Part shown: piece after piece, positions 38,950 to 50,814 of the stretch
Layout of the letters: every line of letters starts with the position of its first letter
Numbering within the stretch: position 1 is the first letter of the stretch
From: Serendipita indica DSM 11827
Taxonomy: Eukaryota > Basidiomycota > Agaricomycetes > Sebacinales > Serendipitaceae
Direction: 5' to 3'
DNA: 64,000 bases
Assembly: GCA_910890315.1 (NCBI GenBank)
Contig: CAJVGD010000005.1
Coordinates: 372,001-436,000, forward strand
The notes under the pieces: generated by a model
Seen by the model: the letters and a program-made list of their open reading frames with translations, nothing else
Told to the model about the DNA's origin: nothing
The model's database searches: none
Program-made: the position numbers and the translations under genes

Positions 38950-41778
38950 ATGCAGTTTGTCAAGAAATGTCAGTGGCCTCTGACAAACGACGGAGAATGC
39001 TCAACAGTTGACATCGATCCTAGTCTTTAACGCGGGAACTGGCTGGACGCCCCCAGCAGCAAGCACGGAGGAGCTCGCGCAAGTCCAAGGAACACTCTAT
39101 CTCCTACGCAAGAATAGTGCAAAAGGTGCCAGAGAATGCATGTAGGTCACTTCGTATTACGTAGATTCATTGTCCACAGGCTCATCTATCGGAAGATTCA
39201 CTACCGCCGTCGCAACTGTGAGACGGACGGAAACTCCCTTTAGTTACCAGCTCGCCATCATGAGGGCTTATGAAGAAGGCGAAGCAGAGCTTTTAGACGA
39301 CATGGACGAAGAGGAAGGTGCGCGTCTTCATGGCGTTCATATCTGCCACAAGCGTCTAATTTGTTGTTGACGTCGTGTTTCCCTAGAGGAAGAGCGCGAA
39401 TTTCTACTGAGAGAGGAACTGAAACCGCGTATTGGAACCTTTGAAAACCAACAAACCCTGATTTGGCGTGACCTCGAGGAAGCCGACGAGGGAGGATCAC
39501 CCTCGGACGAAAATCTCTACGAGTTCGTGGTCGACGAGCGCACAGACCCCAATATTTTCAACCATTTCTTTGAATCTGTCCTCCGTGCAATCTTTGAGCG
39601 CAAGACAGGCTCACCTTCTGACAACGTGCCCATGACAGAACTGATGAAGACATTCAGCGAGTAGGAGATCTCATTTTTTGTAGTATAAATCATACTCAAT
39701 ATTCACAGTGGTACCCTCCTACCTCTTTCGGCTCCAGAGCAGGACCCTGTTCCAGCATCAGTCGCAGAGGTCGGAGATGACGATTATCTGGTGATGGAAA
39801 CTAGCGATCTCTACATATGGGATATGGAACTAGAGGCATTTAGACAACCCGACATGGTTGAAAACCCGGTGGAGATTCGGATCGTCCAGACTGGACAGTA
39901 CCAATGTGCGTACAGTGCCATCACCCGCTCAATCTGATATTCCCGAAAGATTATCTCAGAGCCAAGTCCCAAGGAATGTGGGTGCTAGGACATAAGATAA
40001 CGGACGACATTAACGGCAAAGCAAATGCTGTAAGTGGAATCAATTGGCTGTATGCGACGTTGACAATGTTAGGCCTTGCGGTCGTTTACATGGAATCATA
40101 CCACTGCAAGAGGAATAATCGAGGCATGGTGTCTCAAGTTTCTATATCCGGAGACGTACACCCGCTTCACAAACGTGATGGGGATGTGCATCTACGAAGC
40201 AGAGAACGCTATGGACTGGTCCAAAATCAAGGTGTGCTTTTAGTCTCAGCCATGTTCACTCCCTCACAAAACCTATAGGAAATAGAGCAAGACTATGTCA
40301 TTACGGCTATGACCGAAGACGTGGACATGACAGATGTCGAAGAGGATGAGGCAGCGGTGGAGGGTGCGCTCAACGAAGGTCTATCGCTTGTTTCTCCAGT
40401 TATTCCTGTCTCATCGATGCAGATTCAGAACAAAGCGACGAAAGTGAGGAGGAGGAACATACCGACTGGGGGCCAAACAAGGAGAAGAACTCTGGTCTGG
40501 CTGTTGGACACAAGGGCATCTCCGTCGTTTTACGCGGTGGCCAGGTTGGTATCTTCAAGGAGACGACCGACGGGAAGCTTGAGCTCGGAGGGTCTGTCCG
40601 GAAAATTGCAGCTCCGGGGAGGGATGGCAAAGCATTCAATCCCAACAAGGTCAGCATAATGCAGCTTGCGCATTGGGTTATCTGAGCGTGCACTGTAGAT
40701 GATGCTCCACGACCAAGATCGATCACTCGTCCTCATGAACCCGAACAATGCCAACTCTCTATACAAGATGGACCTCGAGACGGGCAAAGTGGTGGATGAG
40801 TGGAAGCTGACTGAAAACGTTGCGATCAACAGCATGACACCCGTGGACAAGCTCGCTCAGACGACGGTCGAGCAAACCCTGCTTGGTACATCGCACAATG
40901 CATTATTCCGTATTGACCCTCGCCTTTCTGGGAGCAAGTTGGTTCAGACAGATATGAAACAGTATACCACCAAGAACAAGTTTTCGTCCATTGTCACAAC
41001 CGGAGCTGGAAATATCGCAGTAGGAAGCGAGAAGGGCGAGATTCGCCTTTTTGACGCATTGGGCAAGAATGCAAAGACGCTCTTGCCGGGTTTGGGAGAT
41101 GCTATACGAGGAATAGACGTGACGAAAGATGGCCGATGGGTGATTGCAACGTGCAAGACGTACCTTTTGCTCATAGACACGCAAATCGGGACGGGGAAAT
41201 ACGTCGGGAGCTCTGGGTTCACCAGGAGTTTCCCAGCGGATTCAAAGCCCACGCCAAAGAAGCTGCAGTTGCGGCCGGAGCATGTGGCGTATATGAAGGC
41301 TGCCATCAACTTTTCACCTGCAAAGTCGGTTGCAAATCCTTGGGTAGTCACACGCGTCCAAACTAACGACTCGTAGATTCAATACTGGTAGAGATGCAAA
41401 GGAGACTACCATCGTGACATCCAACGGACCATTTGTGATTGCGTGGAACTTTGAAAAGGTCAAGAAGGGCATCCTGGATAAGTATGAAATCAAGAGGTGA
41501 GGAAACATTTCGTTGAATCGCCAATCTTCTTACCAATCTGTAGATTTACGGCAAACGTTGTCGAGGACAATTTCTCATTTGGCAATGACAAGGACATTGT
41601 ACGTCCATTTATAGTGACTAGATGGACGTCTCTGATGGGTTATTAGATTGTCACATTGACAGACGACGTATATATGCTGCCGAAGCGGGCACTCACCCAG
41701 TTCAAGGGCCGCAAATCATTGGTGGAAGCCCCGGCAGACCGACCAAGCAGAAGTAACATTGTCAACGCTCCGTACTGA
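38950..41778 (+). CDS. VID27: Vid27-family cytoplasmic protein
   Basis: Vid27 proteins are conserved fungal cytosolic proteins tied to vacuole import and degradation of gluconeogenic enzymes; the biochemical role is unknown. The start MQFVKK joins LTSILVFNAGTGWTPPAAS over an intron, then LAQVQGTLYLLRKNSAKGAR. The next intron (39142-39195) uses an acceptor GGAAG, giving ECIFTTAVATVRRTETPFSY; an earlier CACAG acceptor at 39179 would shift frame. Then come PRIGTFENQQTLIWRDLEEA, NLYEFVVDERTDPNIFNHFF and ENAMDWSKIKEIEQDYVITA. An acidic stretch rich in Asp/Glu follows. The C-terminal beta-propeller-like VID27 domain has LVLMNPNNANSLYKMDLETG, TLLGTSHNALFRIDPRLSG and GEIRLFDALGKNAKTLLPGL. The stop at 41776-41778 follows RSNIVNAPY. 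Confidence 0.92.
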
Positions 41779-42228
41779 ACAATGTAGACGTTACTGTACC
41801 TGTTAATGTGAATTGTACGCCCAATAGAACGACCGAACGGCCTCGCAGATCAGCCGTGCCAATTGCGTTCAGCATCGTCGACGGATATACCCCACCCACC
41901 AGCCAGGGACCATTCCCACTGAATACACTAGAAGCGGGTCGAACGAGGAAGGTGTAAAACCTAAATCTGACTAATGCACGCAGACGTGATGAATAGCTTC
42001 TTTTCATTCCATATTCGACAATCATATTAAGAAGGGGAGAGGGGGGAGGGGAAATCCTGTCTAGAAAGCCACCTCGTCGAAGCGTCGAACCGAGTGACCG
42101 AATCCTGTACGAGCTAAGGATTCAGAGTGTCCAAGAACGAGAATGAGCGCGTCGACGTCTAACCGGTGCAAGAAAAAAAGGAGGAAGGGACGCTATGACA
42201 CTAGGCCGGTAGCAGGGAACGAGGTGAC
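41779..42228. other. Convergent VID27/GLN1 intergenic region with purine tract
   Basis: About 450 bp containing both 3' untranslated regions. A purine-only run of G and A occupies about 42028-42053, just before the glutamine synthetase 3' end. No gene is seen. Confidence 0.4.
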
Positions 42229-43548
42229 TTAGAGGCAAGTCGTCTCGACGAGGGCGGCGGTGACACGGTATGGGTCGACGTTGGAAGCTGGGCGACGATC
42301 CTCGAGGTAGCCGTAGCCCTGAGCGGCAACATGGCGAGGGATACGGATGGAGGCACCACGGTTGGCGACACCAGAGCTGAAGGTGCCAATGTGGCCAGTC
42401 TCGTGCTTGCCAGTGAGACGGAGCTCGTTGTCTTCACCGTAGACGGCAATGTGCTCGAGATGCTTCTTGGAAAGCTTCTCAATGGCCTCTTCAATGGCCT
42501 TCATTCCTCCTGGCTCACGCATGGCCTTGGTGGAGTAGTTGGAGTGGCAACCAGCACCGTTCCAGTCACCCTGAGTGAGTGGCTTGGGGTGGAAGGAGAC
42601 CTTGACGCCCCACTCTTCGGCGACGCGGACGAGGAGGAAGCGAGCCATCCAGAGGTGGTCACCCATGGAGATGCCTTCGCATGGGCCGACCTGGAACTCC
42701 CACTGAGAAGGCATGACCTCGGCGTTGATGCCAGAGATATTGACACCGGCGTAGAGGCAAGCGCGGTAGTGGGCCTCGATGAGGTCGCGGGCAAACACCT
42801 TGCCGGTTCCTGTGAGCGGATAAAGTCAGGAATTATGATTTGGCAAAAAAGAAAAGCAAGGGCAAAGGGTCGACCCGTCTGGATGCCGGCAGCGTTGGGG
42901 TTCGGGACGGGTCTTGGGAGGCTTGGAACGGGATTACGCACCGACACCGCAGTAGTAGGGGCCTTGGGGACCCGGGAAACCGCCCTTTGGCCATCCGAAT
43001 GGTCTGTCATCGGCGTCGAAGAGAGTGTACTCTTGCTCGAGACCGAACCAAGGGACCTGGTCCTTTGCCTGCTCCATGACCTTTGCGGCATGGTGACGGT
43101 AGTTGGTCCTGTTGGGGGTACCGTCGTTGTTGTAGCACTCTGCGAGGACGAGAATGTTGTCACCACCACGGAAGGGATCCTTGAAGATGGCGGCGGGACG
43201 AAGGTAGACGTCCGAATCGTGACCTGGGGCTTGGTTGGTCGACGAACCGTCAAAGTCCCAAACGCGGAGGTCTCCAATATCCTTGACGTTTTTCGTCACG
43301 GTCTGCGGAAAATCATGAGACTGGGGCTCTTCTGAGGTGGGCGTTCGGCCGAGATGCGCACCGTCGTCTTGCAGCGAAGACCACCATCGCCATCAATCCA
43401 GACGTCTGCAAAAGAGGGTGAGTTGTGACTTGTTGAGAAGGAGCACTGGGTGCGCGTGTGACCCACATTCTGCCTGGATCTTGCCTCCCTGATCGAGATC
43501 AAGGTAGCGCTTGAGGAGTTCTGGCTTGTGAGTGTATGCTGCGGCCAT
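42229..43548 (-). CDS. GLN1: Glutamine synthetase
   Basis: Cytosolic GSII glutamine synthetase making glutamine from glutamate, ammonia and ATP. The start is [20 protein letters not shown], then [24 protein letters not shown] and [20 protein letters not shown]. Substrate and metal motifs are seen: [52 protein letters not shown], then [20 protein letters not shown]. The C-terminus is [15 protein letters not shown]. Codon use is strongly GC-ending, unlike most neighbours, which suits a highly expressed gene and explains the long false open frames on the opposite strand. A TATA-like box and GATA sites lie upstream. Confidence 0.96.
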
Positions 43549-43640
43549 TTTTCGAGACGAATAGGACGGATACTGGGTGGGCGGAGAGTGCTGGCGGTTG
43601 TGGAAGGGAACAAGAGACTGGCGGTTGGGCCGACTGCCTC

Positions 43641-43710
43641 AACCCGCCTTATATCGTCGGGACGGGTTGGCCGCCATTGGGAGATAAGCAGGAGCACTTG
43701 TAGATAACCA
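43641..43710 (-). promoter_or_regulatory. GLN1 core promoter with TATA-like box and GATA sites
   Basis: Read on the minus strand, a TATATAAG-like sequence (plus-strand CTTATAT at 43649-43655) sits about 100 bp upstream of the GLN1 ATG. Plus-strand GATAAG at 43683-43688 and GATAAC at 43703-43708 lie about 30-50 bp further upstream. GATA factors control nitrogen genes in fungi, so nitrogen regulation is plausible, but GATA motifs are short and occur by chance. Confidence 0.4.
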
Positions 43711-45279
43711 ACATCCGGGCCAATCCCCAGCAGTCTTTTGTTTGTTTTGTTTTATTCATCAGATTGATTGCTCGCGTCAAATACCCGTTTAGCCGATCGA
43801 TAGTTGGTCTTCTGGAGCAGCCGCCCGGCTCGCCCTCACGACCTCTTCCAGTGCATCTGCAAGGCCCATCCACGCTGCAGCTTCGACCTTGAGCTCCTGG
43901 AAGCCCAACTCGCTCCTTGCGCTCCTTGCGCTGCTATCCCCTGCCTCTCCAGCCGTCTCCCGAGGGATGCTCGCCCCCAGCGATCGCGAGTTGCCTAGCC
44001 GGCCCTCTGGTGCTCTGAGCGCATTTGGTGATATTCTGGCTGCTCTCACTCGCGCAATGCTCGTTCGGATCCCGGTCTGGATCGTCTAATAGCGTGCGGG
44101 CGTAAATGGCAGCCCACACAATTGTTATGCGAGCCCCCGTCGGTTACGAGAATTCGGTAGCCGTCCAGTCGCCCGTTACGAAAACGAATATTCCCCACAG
44201 ATTGTCCGTCGAACAAAATCGTCCCAATCCCCCCGGTGGTTCGTAGCGAGTTGGTCCAGTTGCAGGGGACCGATCAATTGCCCGACGCATGTCCCCACAC
44301 GTCGAATACAGTTCGGTTCAGGTTTGTTTTTCCCCCCATTATCCAATAGGCATACAGAGATTACGTCCGATCGTACCGAGCGCAGTAAGCGTGGCATTGG
44401 CGTAGGCGTTAGCGGGTGAAATGCGTTAGCTGTGCTCGCTAGAAAGCAAAGGAGAAAGACCCATACATTGAGCGTTTTGAAATACGACTCTGCTGTATTC
44501 GCAAACGCATCCGACCGATTCGGTCCTCGCGGCAACGTTCGGGCCTCTTCGCTCGAATCCGTCTGTGGCAGCGCGAGCAACGACATGCCCTGTGATGCCA
44601 ATTCCATCAACCGAACAATCTCCTATGTCCCTCTCCGTGTCAGTTTTCCCCGCATCCCAAAGGGCTACAGCGACCCCAAAACTACAACAACAAAAAAACG
44701 GCTACTCACTTGCTCAACTTGAACCAATTTCTCAATCTGTCTCGCACTCTCTGCACTCTCCCAAATATTCTCTTCGACTTCCATACTTGAAACTATCCAA
44801 CACACTCAGCTCCTCGGTCGCGGTCGGGATCAACAGAGTTACATTGACGAAAAGAAAAACGACGACTTCTACAGACGGCCATAGAGCCTATGACCGGGTC
44901 GGTCATAGTTTCGAGTCTCCAAGATCATTGTCCGCAAACGGCACAATCATGAAAAAAAAAAGGGCATGGCGCGTGGCGGCAAAAAGAGTTCAGAAATGAC
45001 GCGAGGGGATGCAACGAGGGCAGGTGCTAAAATAATTCTAGAATAAAGAGAATGTGTTAGGGAGTGTGTAGAGTGCATGACTGTGGGCAAAGAAGAGGGG
45101 GGAGGGCGGCCTGCCGGATGCAGGTCTAATGAGCGACCAAACGACGAGGTCGAGAACGAGGAGCGTGCAAAACGAGTGATTAGGGTAATGGCCGGTGTGT
45201 ATGTAAAACCTGAATGAGAAATGAGTGTGGTTTGTGGAGGGTCGTAATCAGAGTCCAGAAGTTGGGGGAGGGGACGGCT
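43711..45279. other. 1.6 kb intergenic region with only weak open frames
   Basis: No convincing gene. The minus strand has an open frame at 43789-44049, rich in Ala/Arg/Glu (EVVRASRAAAPEDQLSIG at its end). It could be entered by a splice from an upstream ATG at 44119 (MWAAIYARTLLDDPDRDPNE), and this would be the best small-gene candidate. A second minus frame at 44176-44610 contains a hydrophobic stretch (VWVFLLCFLASTANAF). Neither has family signs. Short A runs occur at 44690-44700 and 44951-44961. Confidence 0.35.
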
Positions 45280-48141
45280 TTACGAAAAGAGTTTACTCTT
45301 CCGCGTCGTGACTGAGCCACCGTCCCGTCCTTGTGTCAAGGATAAAAAGGAAGACGTCTTCTTCAGCGTGTCTTTGCTGGTACTGGGTGCAAGTGTACTC
45401 TCGCGTTGTGGCGTGCTCGAGAGAGACTGCAATCTAGACGCATTCGACACGGGCGCATAGCTCTCACCGCTGGGAAGTCCATACGGAGTTCGATTCGCTT
45501 GAGCCGGGTTGAGCTTGGACAACGTCGCAGAGTTTCCTCGTGGCCGTGTTGGGAGGGATGGCACGTGTAGATTCGGTGTTGAAGACGATGAAGATTGCTG
45601 TCGGCCTGGAGCCGATGGTGCAGTCACAGATGAGATTTGTCGGGAATGACGCTTCTCTTGTGACTTTGGTGCGCTGCCATTGACACTTGATGTTGGTCGA
45701 CCATAGCCTGGTGGAGCCGTGTCGGTCGGCGACTTGGAGTGACTTCGGCTCCGTCTTTCATCGACCGGACTCGCTAGCATCGAGCCTTTTGATCTCCGCC
45801 GGTCGTGGGCATCGGGATTTGTCCCTGAACTGGATCCGGCATTTTGCATCATCAGCCAAACGTCTTCACTGCTTGAACCCCAGCTTGACGGTCGCGAGCT
45901 GGGGAAGCGTGGTGGTGTCAGAGACCCAGCAGAGTCTCCGGACGAGCTCAATCCAAACAGTGCCCGTGGTGGCGTCAAAGCTCCCGTACTTCCAGTTCCA
46001 TGGTTCATAGTCCATGGGTGGAGCAAGCCTTGTTCAAACATGGCCATACTGACAGGATCCGGTTGAGGTGGGAGCATCATCATGTTGTAGCTTCGCATCG
46101 TGGCTGGTGCTGAGATTGGTGTTGAATACTCGCGCTGGCTCCCTGCTGTATTTCCAGTATAGGCGATGCCTGTCCATGGAGAAGGTAAAGGCGGGGCGGT
46201 CTGCTGCCTCACCGGCTCCTGTCTCTTCGTCGTGACGGTGGCAGAACTTGAGATGATGGAGGCTGCAGACGTTTGTCGCCGATCAAATTGAGGCTTAGAG
46301 TTTTGCAACGAGTTGGACGTCGGCAAGTTGGGGTTCGAGCTGGACCGTCCCGTAGAGGCATAGGGTCGCACAGGAGGCGGAAGTGCATCGATCTCACCTT
46401 CCAACCAGCTGTCCTTTTTGCCATTCTTCCCAAGCCTTTCACCTTCTCTTCTTTGTCTCGCCGCGGCAACTTGTTCTGCAAATAGCCGTTTTTTCTCCTC
46501 TTCCTCGCGTGCCTTACGTTCTCGCTCAGCCTTTTCGGCTGCGGCCCGTCTCTTACGCTCTTCGAGTTCCTCCTTTTGACGGCGCTGCAGCACGACCATG
46601 CCGAGCGGGAGATCATCTTCGTCTTGAGAGACGAGGGCCGTCGCGTCTATTGGTGGTGGACGCAGTTTTGACGGGCCAATCCTGGTGCGTGATGACACCA
46701 TGCCGAGTGAGCGCGCATCGGAATTGGCTATGCCGTGGGGTGAGCGTGGAATCACCAATGGGGGAGGAAGCTTGCGGTTTGAAGCCGGCACGTAAATGTC
46801 TAGCCACCTGTCAGTTCCCTATTCCCGTGTCAAAAAGGCCATTTGAAGCTTACCAGAGGGGGGAGGCGGTAGCTCGTTTTGTCGATGCAGACCTGCCAGG
46901 GCCTCGGCGCCTTCAGAAAACTCGAGGGCAGCGACGCCACAACGGTTGTCTCTCTCCACCGATCGCGCGATTACTCCCGAGGCATGCGGCTTCCACACGA
47001 CTACACGCTCCTCGAAACATGGTCGCATTGCCCATCGTTTCATGCCTTTGCTCCATCCTCCGCCTACTGCCTTGCTGTCTTCGTACGTCTCCTCGGCAGC
47101 AGGGAGTCTCCGCTTGTTTGCGTCTCTTGGCTTTGCTGAGCGAGTTGCAAGAGGTTGGATTGAGGATTGCTCTGTTGCGGTAAGAACGCGGCGCTCGATC
47201 CTTCGAAGGAGCCGCTTGCGAAGGATCTCCATATGCAATGGGGAGTGCTGTGCGTGGATGATATTTACAATGGCTGGGTGGAGGTGTACCTTGTTGGAGG
47301 ATCGAGGAAAAGGGACGGCAGATGGCGTCTGCACAAGCGGGGGCGCAGATGTTGGGGGGACCAGCGCATCAAGGGTGAGTGCGTGGAGATTTGCGAGCGC
47401 TTTCGACGTTTCGCGGGTGAGCGGTGAGGACGTCACGGCGCCTCCAAAGACGGTACGCCTCGAGTTTGGCGACTGTTGCCGCTGTCCGGAAGCAGGAATC
47501 CGGAGTGTCTTACGGGGTCGTGTAATCTCGTTTGGATGAATCTCATCCCATGACGAGTCGTCGGACTCTTCTTCGGAATCAGCAGAGCTCTCAACGCTGA
47601 CTCGCGGAATTGTCTGTGTACGACTGGCGGTGACCCTCGAGCGAAGCGCGTTTGTGAATGACGACGAAGAAGATGCGGCCGGGGAGGGTTTGACCGGCTG
47701 TTGTTGCTGCGTCGTTTGGAGAGCTCTGGAAGCCTTTGCTTTACCCAGGCTGCTCGCCCACGGATTTGGCCAAGACTTGGTCTCGGTCGGAGGAGTTTCA
47801 GTCCCCAACGGGGTCAGGGGCTCGTCAATGGGCGTCGAGACAAGCGAAGACGACGCGTCGCTGCTCCCAGAGGTTGACCTGGTCGTCAGCGTGTTGGAAC
47901 CCGCATCAGAGCCAGAGTGGGAGCCTTGGACTGACTTTGTCGGCCCTCGCGCAGAGCCAAAGAACAGGGACCGTTTGCGGGCTACAGGAGCAGTATACGG
48001 TGACAGAAATCCATTAGCGGCGTCAGTATGCGTCTGCGGTTGCTCGTTGTGCGCAGAGGTCGTCTCCTTTTCCGTCGCAGACTCGGTGGCCGATGTGCGG
48101 ACGGCCTTGTCCTTGTCTCGTCTACCAAACAGTCGCTTCAT
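45280..48141 (-). CDS. Large Ser/Pro-rich protein with central coiled coil, function unknown
   Basis: Two exons joined by an intron at about 46800-46852 give roughly 940 residues. The start is MKRLFGRRDKDKAVR at 48141, a basic N-terminus common in fungal scaffold-type unknowns; the frame is open upstream to 48255. Most of the protein is Ser/Thr/Pro-rich and likely disordered. A more ordered segment near residues 280-440 contains VHLHPAIVNIIHAQHSPLHM, then EILRKRLLRRIERRVL, WSKGMKRWAMRPCFEERVVV and GVAALEFSEGAEALAGLHR. A charged coiled coil follows the splice (VVLQRRQKEELEERKRRAAA). Many SP/TP and RxxS sites suggest kinase regulation. A role in polarity or cytoskeleton is possible, but I cannot name a family. 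Confidence 0.75.
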
Positions 48142-48812
48142 GTCTGTGGGAGCGTTGAGGATCCCGTCAAAGAGATTTTTGGGAATTTTGTGCGCAACGG
48201 GGGCGCAATGGCAGGGGTCAAGGCCGCATGGAAAGGCGACATAAACAAAACACAAGGTCGATCCCCTCGTTGGACCTCACCGCTGACGTGAGGCTTCTGA
48301 CCACCTTTGCTCAACCAATTCCTAGCATTTTGCATAAAATATTCTCTACATTGCTCAGCTTAATGACGCGCTCTGAATGGCCCCGTTTCGCCATCAGCGC
48401 GATCATCATGGATCATGGCGCGGGGCTGATCGAGCTACATTACAACTGTCTCCGAACTCCGCGCAATGTGGCTGAACGGACAAAGTAACCGGTCGACATG
48501 TTTTCCCATCTATCTGCTAGCCGCCTCCGAACAGGCACGCCAGTGTGTTTGGCCCATCTCTTATGTTCCCAAACAGGCTCCAGATCATACAACCATGTTT
48601 GGGAGAATGACCACCATCTGCGACTGGTTCACGACCCAGGTGAGCATCATCTTCGCTGTTCAGACGAGTCTACGCCGAGTTTCAGGCCCATCACCGCTGT
48701 GGGATTCCATCACGCGAGGACGGATAAATCAGCATGCAAATCTCGTGCTTTTATAGCTTTGCCATCCGTCAGTCCCGGAGTAAGACTCTTCGTCCCCGGG
48801 GTTTCGCAGGGG
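48142..48812. other. Divergent intergenic region upstream of the LD-carboxypeptidase
   Basis: About 670 bp between two divergent start codons. The plus-strand frame of the peptidase stays open upstream to 48498, but the translation is unlike a protein and lacks a signal peptide, so it is treated as untranslated. Nothing else is recognised. Confidence 0.4.
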
Positions 48813-49882
48813 ATGAGAAAACTTGCCCTTGCCATTGCCGTGTTCCTCTTCCTCTGTGCGGAAGGAATGCATGTTCGGCCTCCTCCGCTCTTGGCAGGAA
48901 ATACAGTACGAGTGGTTGCGACCGGCGGCGCCGTCACTGGCTCTTCCCTTGCGACTGGCACGACGTTTCTAGCATCTCAATACAATCTCACCGTTCAACT
49001 GGATCCTCACGTCTACGATGCAGACATGTACTATGCCGGAACTGACGCCGTGCGTGCCCAAGAGATTTTGGACGCATACGCCAATCCAGACGCGACGACA
49101 ATATGGGCTGCCCGGGGTAAGGAATATTGATTCAGTAATCTTCTCACGCTAAAAGCGTCCAGGGGGTTATGGCACGGCAAGGCTGCTGGCTCAACTTGAG
49201 CCTATTCTTTTACCTACTCTTCGCCAATCCCCCAAATGGCTGATTGGATATTCAGACGTCACGGCTTTGCAAGCTTTGTGGAACAAGGCAGGCGTCATCA
49301 CAATGTATGCTGCCATGGGTATCAACGTCCATACAGTAACCCAGGCGCATCGTGATAGCCTCTTCTCTGTCATCTCCACAGCCGCTACGACTACACAAAC
49401 ATTCAATGGCGCTATTCGGTATACTGGACCCAATAATGCAGGGGCAAGAGGCCGCTTATTTGGGGGAAACCTCAGCGTCTTGGCCAGTCTCGTCGGGTCG
49501 GGTTTTTTGCCATCCTACCACGACGCAATCCTCTTCATAGAGGACACGGACGAAGTGGCATGTACGTGCACTCTACTCTGTCATTCTTACCCCACTTACA
49601 ACTTCACCAGACAGCGTCGACAGACTCTTGACCACTCTCTTACGCTCACATGACTTTCGTGGCATCGTAGGCATCGCAATAGGCCAACTTATCAACGCAG
49701 ACACCAGCTCATACACTGCGCTGCAACTCTTGGACCGTACGCTTGCGCCATTGGGGATTCCGGTCATCACCGGTCTTTCTGTGGGTCACGATACGACAAA
49801 GACGATGCCCCTTGCGCTCGGAGCCGACGCGGAGATTGACGTCGCGAGCGCCTCGCTCAAGCTGTACATTCCCGCGGTATAG
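48813..49882 (+). CDS. Secreted LD-carboxypeptidase, peptidase family S66 (LdcA/MccF-like)
   Basis: Serine peptidase fold that in bacteria removes the D-amino acid from murein tetrapeptides (LdcA) or cleaves microcin C (MccF). Three exons (48813-49116, 49163-49561, 49611-49882) give 324 residues. ATG 48813 opens a clear signal peptide (MRKLALAIAVFLFLCAEGMH), which most bacterial cytoplasmic homologues lack. The N-terminal domain shows GNTVRVVATGG and TIWAARGGYGTARLLAQLEP. The nucleophile Ser is in LIGYSDVTALQALW, the Glu in DAILFIEDTDEV after GRLFGGNLSVLASLVGSGFL, and the His in VITGLSVGHDTTKTMPLALG. The full S66 Ser-Glu-His triad is thus present. Action on bacterial peptidoglycan outside the cell is inferred. 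The introns show it is settled in a eukaryotic genome and not contamination. Confidence 0.86.
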
Positions 49883-50156
49883 CTGGAACGGTCCTGGTGA
49901 CTCGGAGAAGCGGTAAAAGGTTTGTTCAAGGTGAGATCTATTCAAAATGCGAGCTACAAGCTTGCTGGACGTGGATGACCACAAACTATCTCCGTGAATT
50001 ATCCAGACAAATAAATAAGGAATTTGAAGGGTCTAAATGTGAATAAAAACTCTGATAAATCTCATACGAACGGAGAACTCACCGTTGGCTTTGACATCAC
50101 CGATTCCATTATGGTCGTGAAGTGGGCCGAGGTTGACTCCTCTGTGTTTCTCCGTA

Positions 50157-50814
50157 ATGACTGAGTCAGTAGAATTGACATCGCCAGAAACGCAAGGAAC
50201 AAGCAGTGTGACTCAATCCAGAGACCCAGAGATGGTTGAGGGCAGAGTGGCGTCTCCAACTTCGACTGCAGAAGTCGAAAATGCGCTTCTTGACGATGTG
50301 GCGAGCGGTTTGTCCTTTCGACCCCTCATTTCTCATCTCTGACGGGAGGTAGACGAGGAAACGGATACAGTTTATGCCTCTGTCCCAGGATGCTCCTGCA
50401 ACGAGGCCTGTCAACCGCCGGATTTGCGTGCCCAGTTTGACGAGTTTGAACCTGGTGAGTAAAATTCAATGTTTCGCGTATGCGAAGTACGCCCATGGCC
50501 AATGTCGCTGACTGTGCACTGCCGTAGACTTCAGAGAACGTTTGATAGCGCGGTAAGCCTTTGGGCCGTCGAGTATGATGAAAAACTGAACCCGGCTCCG
50601 AATTGACTAGTATGTTTGAAGAGCTCGAGGAGGAGGCTCCCGAGGAACTCGCGGCCACCGAGGACCATACAGTGCCCAGCGTAATCACTTGGCCCGAAGA
50701 GGAACATCCGTGGGCGGTAGTGTAAGTACGTAGAGCATCGGGAGCACATTGTTGACAAGGTTTGGGCGTGACAGGATCGTCGAAAACTTCTTCGGAGGCG
50801 CGGGAATTCCTTGA
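50157..50814 (+). CDS. Small acidic protein of unknown function, five exons
   Basis: About 140 residues. All four introns keep phase. They lie at about 50298-50348, 50456-50526, 50552-50606 and 50722-50774, and the last has a strong GTAAGT donor. The protein starts MTESVELTSPETQGTSSVTQ. It has a compact cysteine motif (VPGCSCNEACQPPDLRAQFD), then an acidic stretch (MFEELEEEAPEELAATEDHT), and ends EEHPWAVVVIVENFFGGAGI-P. Skipping the first intron would stop the frame after about 62 residues. The long minus-strand open frame over the same bases is judged a shadow. Family unknown; existence as a gene is inferred from the concordant splice phases. Confidence 0.5.

Noticed and set aside
42331-43335. 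Long plus-strand open frame of about 330 codons
   Set aside because: It is antisense to glutamine synthetase and arises from the strong GC bias at its third codon positions; the translation has no family signs.
46383-48244. Several long plus-strand frames
   Set aside because: They are antisense to the Ser/Pro-rich gene and show mirrored low-complexity composition.
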